Origin: Adiantum capillus-veneris
Lineage: Eukaryota > Streptophyta > Polypodiopsida > Polypodiales > Pteridaceae
Assembly: GCA_014529385.2 (NCBI GenBank)
Contig: CM043945.1
Coordinates: 146,525,241-146,589,240 of the forward strand
Length of the DNA stretch: 64,000 nt
Reading direction: 5' to 3'
Part shown: one piece after another, positions 61,550 through 64,000 of the stretch
Layout of the letters: each line of letters starts with the position of its first letter
Numbering within the stretch: position 1 is the stretch's first letter
Notes under the pieces: model-generated
Database searches by the model: none
Told to the model about the DNA's origin: nothing
Seen by the model: the letters and a program-made list of their open reading frames with translations, nothing else
Program-made: the position numbers and the translations under genes

Positions 61550-63992
61550 TCATCTTAATTCATTAGAAAGTACAAACTCGTCCGTGAACAATGGACTGAG
61601 ATACAATTTCTGTAAGTATGGAATCAGAATGTCTTCAAGGTAAACATCGAAGGAATGCCCCTCGAAAAAAGGTGGTGAGACAGTTGTTCCCGGCAGATTT
61701 AGTTCTCCCTTTTCAGGAGTATCATCAATTAGTAGTGTATTAGTTGCATCAAAGGGTACACCGATTTGGCTAAACGGTTTGTACAAAAGAGGTAAGTGTG
61801 GTTTTTTAGGGTGGTAGTGGCCCTCAACGGTAACGCATTTTCTTTGATCATACAAAAAGGCAAAATCTGACGTGTGAGCGTGGCATACACTGCAAACTAT
61901 TGCAACTAGTGGCGACAAGTTTTGCCTTTGCATTGAAGACCATATGGCAACTCTGAAGCGCGGAAGAAGAAACTGAATAAATTCCTTGGTTCCTGGACGA
62001 ACCACGACTCGACAAGTTCCCATCCGAAACTTTTGCAAATCCTCAAAGGGTCCTCTGTCACCGAGAGGCACCCGCATCAGTAGCAATCCATTGACGTCCA
62101 AGATAATCAACCTCTGTAAAAGTTGACAAGTACATATAAGTAGTTAGAAGCTGAACATATTTTGCCATACTTGAATAGACATTACCGGAACAACCGTATC
62201 TACAGGTAGCAAGGGTCCATACTGGGTCTCTGTAGTGTTCATGTCGTTGTTGCTCTCCTCCGCTTTATCTTCATGGTCATCATTCACATCTTCATCAGGG
62301 GTCTCCCCCATGGCTCTTTCTGCCTCATTCAAGGTTTCCTCCAAGGTCTTCTCGTCTCCCTCGGTTGATCGGCTTGCCTCATACATCCTTGCCTGATCCA
62401 TATCATTTTGCTCATCCCTAGGCCTGCTTTCCTCATCCATATCCTTTTGCTCATCTATAGGCCTGCTTTCCTCATCTTGGGTTTCAGCCATAGGCTCTTT
62501 TGGCTCCTCCACTGGCTGACTTGGCTCTTTCATTGTCTCCTCTGGTTGTACCTTAGCACCTTCCATATGCTCATTTGACCTTTCCTCATCCTCGGCTCTT
62601 TCATCTTTTGCTGATATGACCCCCTCGGCCCGTTGTGATTCCACTGTATCGGATGTAGGGGTTTGTCGTGGTGGCATGTCATGTTTTGTAAGATCAATAG
62701 TGCGCTCATCCAAGCCGCTATCTTCAAGCTCTCTAGGGCTAGACATAGTAAGCAGGTGTTGTATTAAACTTACCCGGTATCTTTGCAAATAATCATATGT
62801 GTAGTTTTTTAAAGCACTCTGCAAAATTGAAAGACCACATGGTGAGAATTCTTTTATAGACTAAACCAAAACTAACTGAATGCATTGCCAAATGGGTACC
62901 TTAGTCATGAAAGGTTTTAATGCAAAGTAGCTTTGCAAGACATATTCTGCATGGAGAAGACATCTCCAGCCGCAAGAATTTCCATCGGTTTGATTTGGGA
63001 CAGGTACTTCTTTGATTGGGGCCTTGTATAGTTCATACCTTCCACATAGCTTGCCATAGGCAAGCAACAACCTCTTTATACAACTGCACAAAGCAATGTC
63101 AAGATGTTAGCATGAGGCTTCAAATTTACATGGATATCTATAAGAAACACTTTCTGATACAAAACACTTACAGCCTAATTTCAGGGTGGGTTCCTTTTAT
63201 TGAATTGAACACCCACACTGCTGGTTGGTCAACATCAAGGCATATGAGACTCCAGTGATGGTTGTTCTCATATGGAAAGATGATCACAGTAACTTCCAGC
63301 ATAGCACAGTGGAGAAACCAACTCTCAAAGGTCCCAAATGGACTGTTCTTTTGTCTAATAATCACTGACATTTGTGGATTAAGAAGAAACACCTCTGTGT
63401 GAGTGTGCAGTGGGAGTTGACTTTTGATCAGGCTGCAGAGACTCTACCTGAGTTAGCAAACCTATTATCTGAGTTTTCAAAGCTAGCAAGATAGTAACAC
63501 TTACTTAAGACAAGCATAGATAATTGTGTCTGAAATCTGAGCATCTGGATTCTGCAATAAATTAATGTCCACTTTTTCCAGAGCTAGCTTTCTGGCTCCA
63601 TCTACAAATGGTATCTCTGCAAGCAAACCATCCTTCATTGAAAGTAGAGTTTCTTGATTGCTTGCCTCTATGGACAGGGTCACATTGCACTCTGTTTGCC
63701 CCTGGGACTCCACTGCTACTTTTGCTTTCTCCTTAAGCTCTGCTTCCCTCATGTCCTCTGTTTGGCGAGCAATAGTCTCTGCCCTTGCCCTTGTATTCAC
63801 ATCATGTGTGACATCTACAACTGTGAGTTGTGGCACTAGCTCCGGGGGGTATAACAAAATTTCCCTCATTTTCTTATCCTTGCAGACATTGGGGACCAGT
63901 AGTTTGTCATACCTCCACCTTATTCTTTTCAGTGTCTCACTATCTTTGTCCATTATAGTAACCCTGTGGGCATGGGCTGCAACAATGGTCAT
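61550..63992 (-). CDS. Ulp1-type cysteine protease fused to FCP1/NIF-type phosphatase domain (five exons, 5' end may be outside)
   Basis: Model, sense order: exon A 63992-63505, B 63432-63172, C 63083-62900, D 62818-62186, E 62113-61550. All introns are GT-AG (donors GTAAGT, GTAAGT, GTACCC, GTAATG), phases agree, and the sum is 2130 nt (709 codons plus stop). Exons A-C: a C48 (Ulp1) protease with NNHHWSLICLDVDQPAVW (catalytic His), VFNSIKG (Asn where Asp is usual) and NQTDGNSCGWRCLLHAEYV (oxyanion Gln and catalytic Cys). Exon D: acidic linker with two copies of DEESRPIDEQKDM. Exon E: HAD/FCP1 domain with LIILDVNGLLLMRVP, FRVAIWSSMQRQNL and TLLIDDTPEK. Ulp1 proteases act on SUMO-like modifiers; FCP1/NIF domains dephosphorylate phosphoserine. 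Exon A may extend beyond the window. Confidence 0.78.
62186..62818 (-). other. Acidic linker exon of the Ulp1-FCP1 gene
   Basis: 633 nt, phase 0 at both ends, so it can be skipped without changing frame. Starts SALKNYTYDYLQRYR (end of the protease fold), then about 190 residues dominated by Glu, Asp, Ser, Thr, Pro and Met with a 13-residue tandem repeat (DEESRPIDEQKDM / DEESRPRDEQNDM). Probably disordered. An internal GTAAGT after YR (62772) might serve as an alternative donor. Confidence 0.65.
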
Positions 63993-64000
63993 GTCACTGA

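Noticed and set aside
62738..62772. Extra 35-nt intron inside exon D (GTAAGT...TCTAG)
   Set aside because: Too short for a plant intron, and the frame reads through without a stop; kept only as a possible alternative donor.

Overview
This is a gene-poor, repeat-saturated stretch of a plant nuclear genome. The evidence is nested Ty3/gypsy and Ty1/copia LTR retrotransposons primed from initiator tRNA-Met, a plant-type LINE, tRNA-derived SINE-like blocks, a small hAT-type element with 8-bp target duplications, GT-AG introns and long (GA)n/(CT)n microsatellites. A large-genome vascular plant fits (a fern is possible), but I cannot fix the species from sequence alone.

Layout, left to right. 1-14890 is a Ty3/gypsy element (GYP1) whose integrase region was invaded twice: by an inverted, decayed LTR of family RLA (3555-4385) and by a complete RLA element (4536-14541, target duplication CAAGA). 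That element carries a second RLA element inside its own leader (5970-11775, target duplication ACCCA). RLA has gag and protease but no reverse transcriptase or integrase; in their place is an unknown ORF conserved in both copies. 16300-19262 is a minus-strand DUF4283/zinc-knuckle coding relic split by a solo RLA LTR (17187-18528, target duplication CCCGA). 19540-22242 is the 5' part of a minus-strand copia element (RLD) whose gag is split by a hAT-like element (19803-20369). 22300-23222 is the 3' end of a LINE. 23223-29156 is mostly non-coding: G/C homopolymers in an inverted repeat, SINE-like blocks, a coiled-coil pseudogene and microsatellites.

29157-38400 holds copia family RLB (30513-34322, target duplication TGATC) inserted in a copia RLC relic, followed by a gypsy integrase relic. 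38400-41728 is AT-rich with copia gag debris. 41729-47997 is a scrambled zone: two halves of an RLC copy in opposite orientation, two non-autonomous elements (RLE, RLF) carrying the same gene fragment in opposite orientations, and a chimeric RLE/RLF LTR. 48944-58722 is a long minus-strand RLC copia element (target duplication TCCAT). It is interrupted by a gypsy element (GYP2) that has lost its 3' end, and it itself interrupts a minus-strand coiled-coil ORF.

59893-63992 is the only part that looks like non-retrotransposon genes. A two-exon gene of unknown function (plus strand) faces a five-exon gene (minus strand) whose product joins a Ulp1-type cysteine protease, an acidic linker and an FCP1/NIF-type HAD phosphatase domain. 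This fusion is the strongest candidate for new biology here. Coordinates of element ends and splice sites were read by eye; similarity statements are by inspection, not from alignment software.
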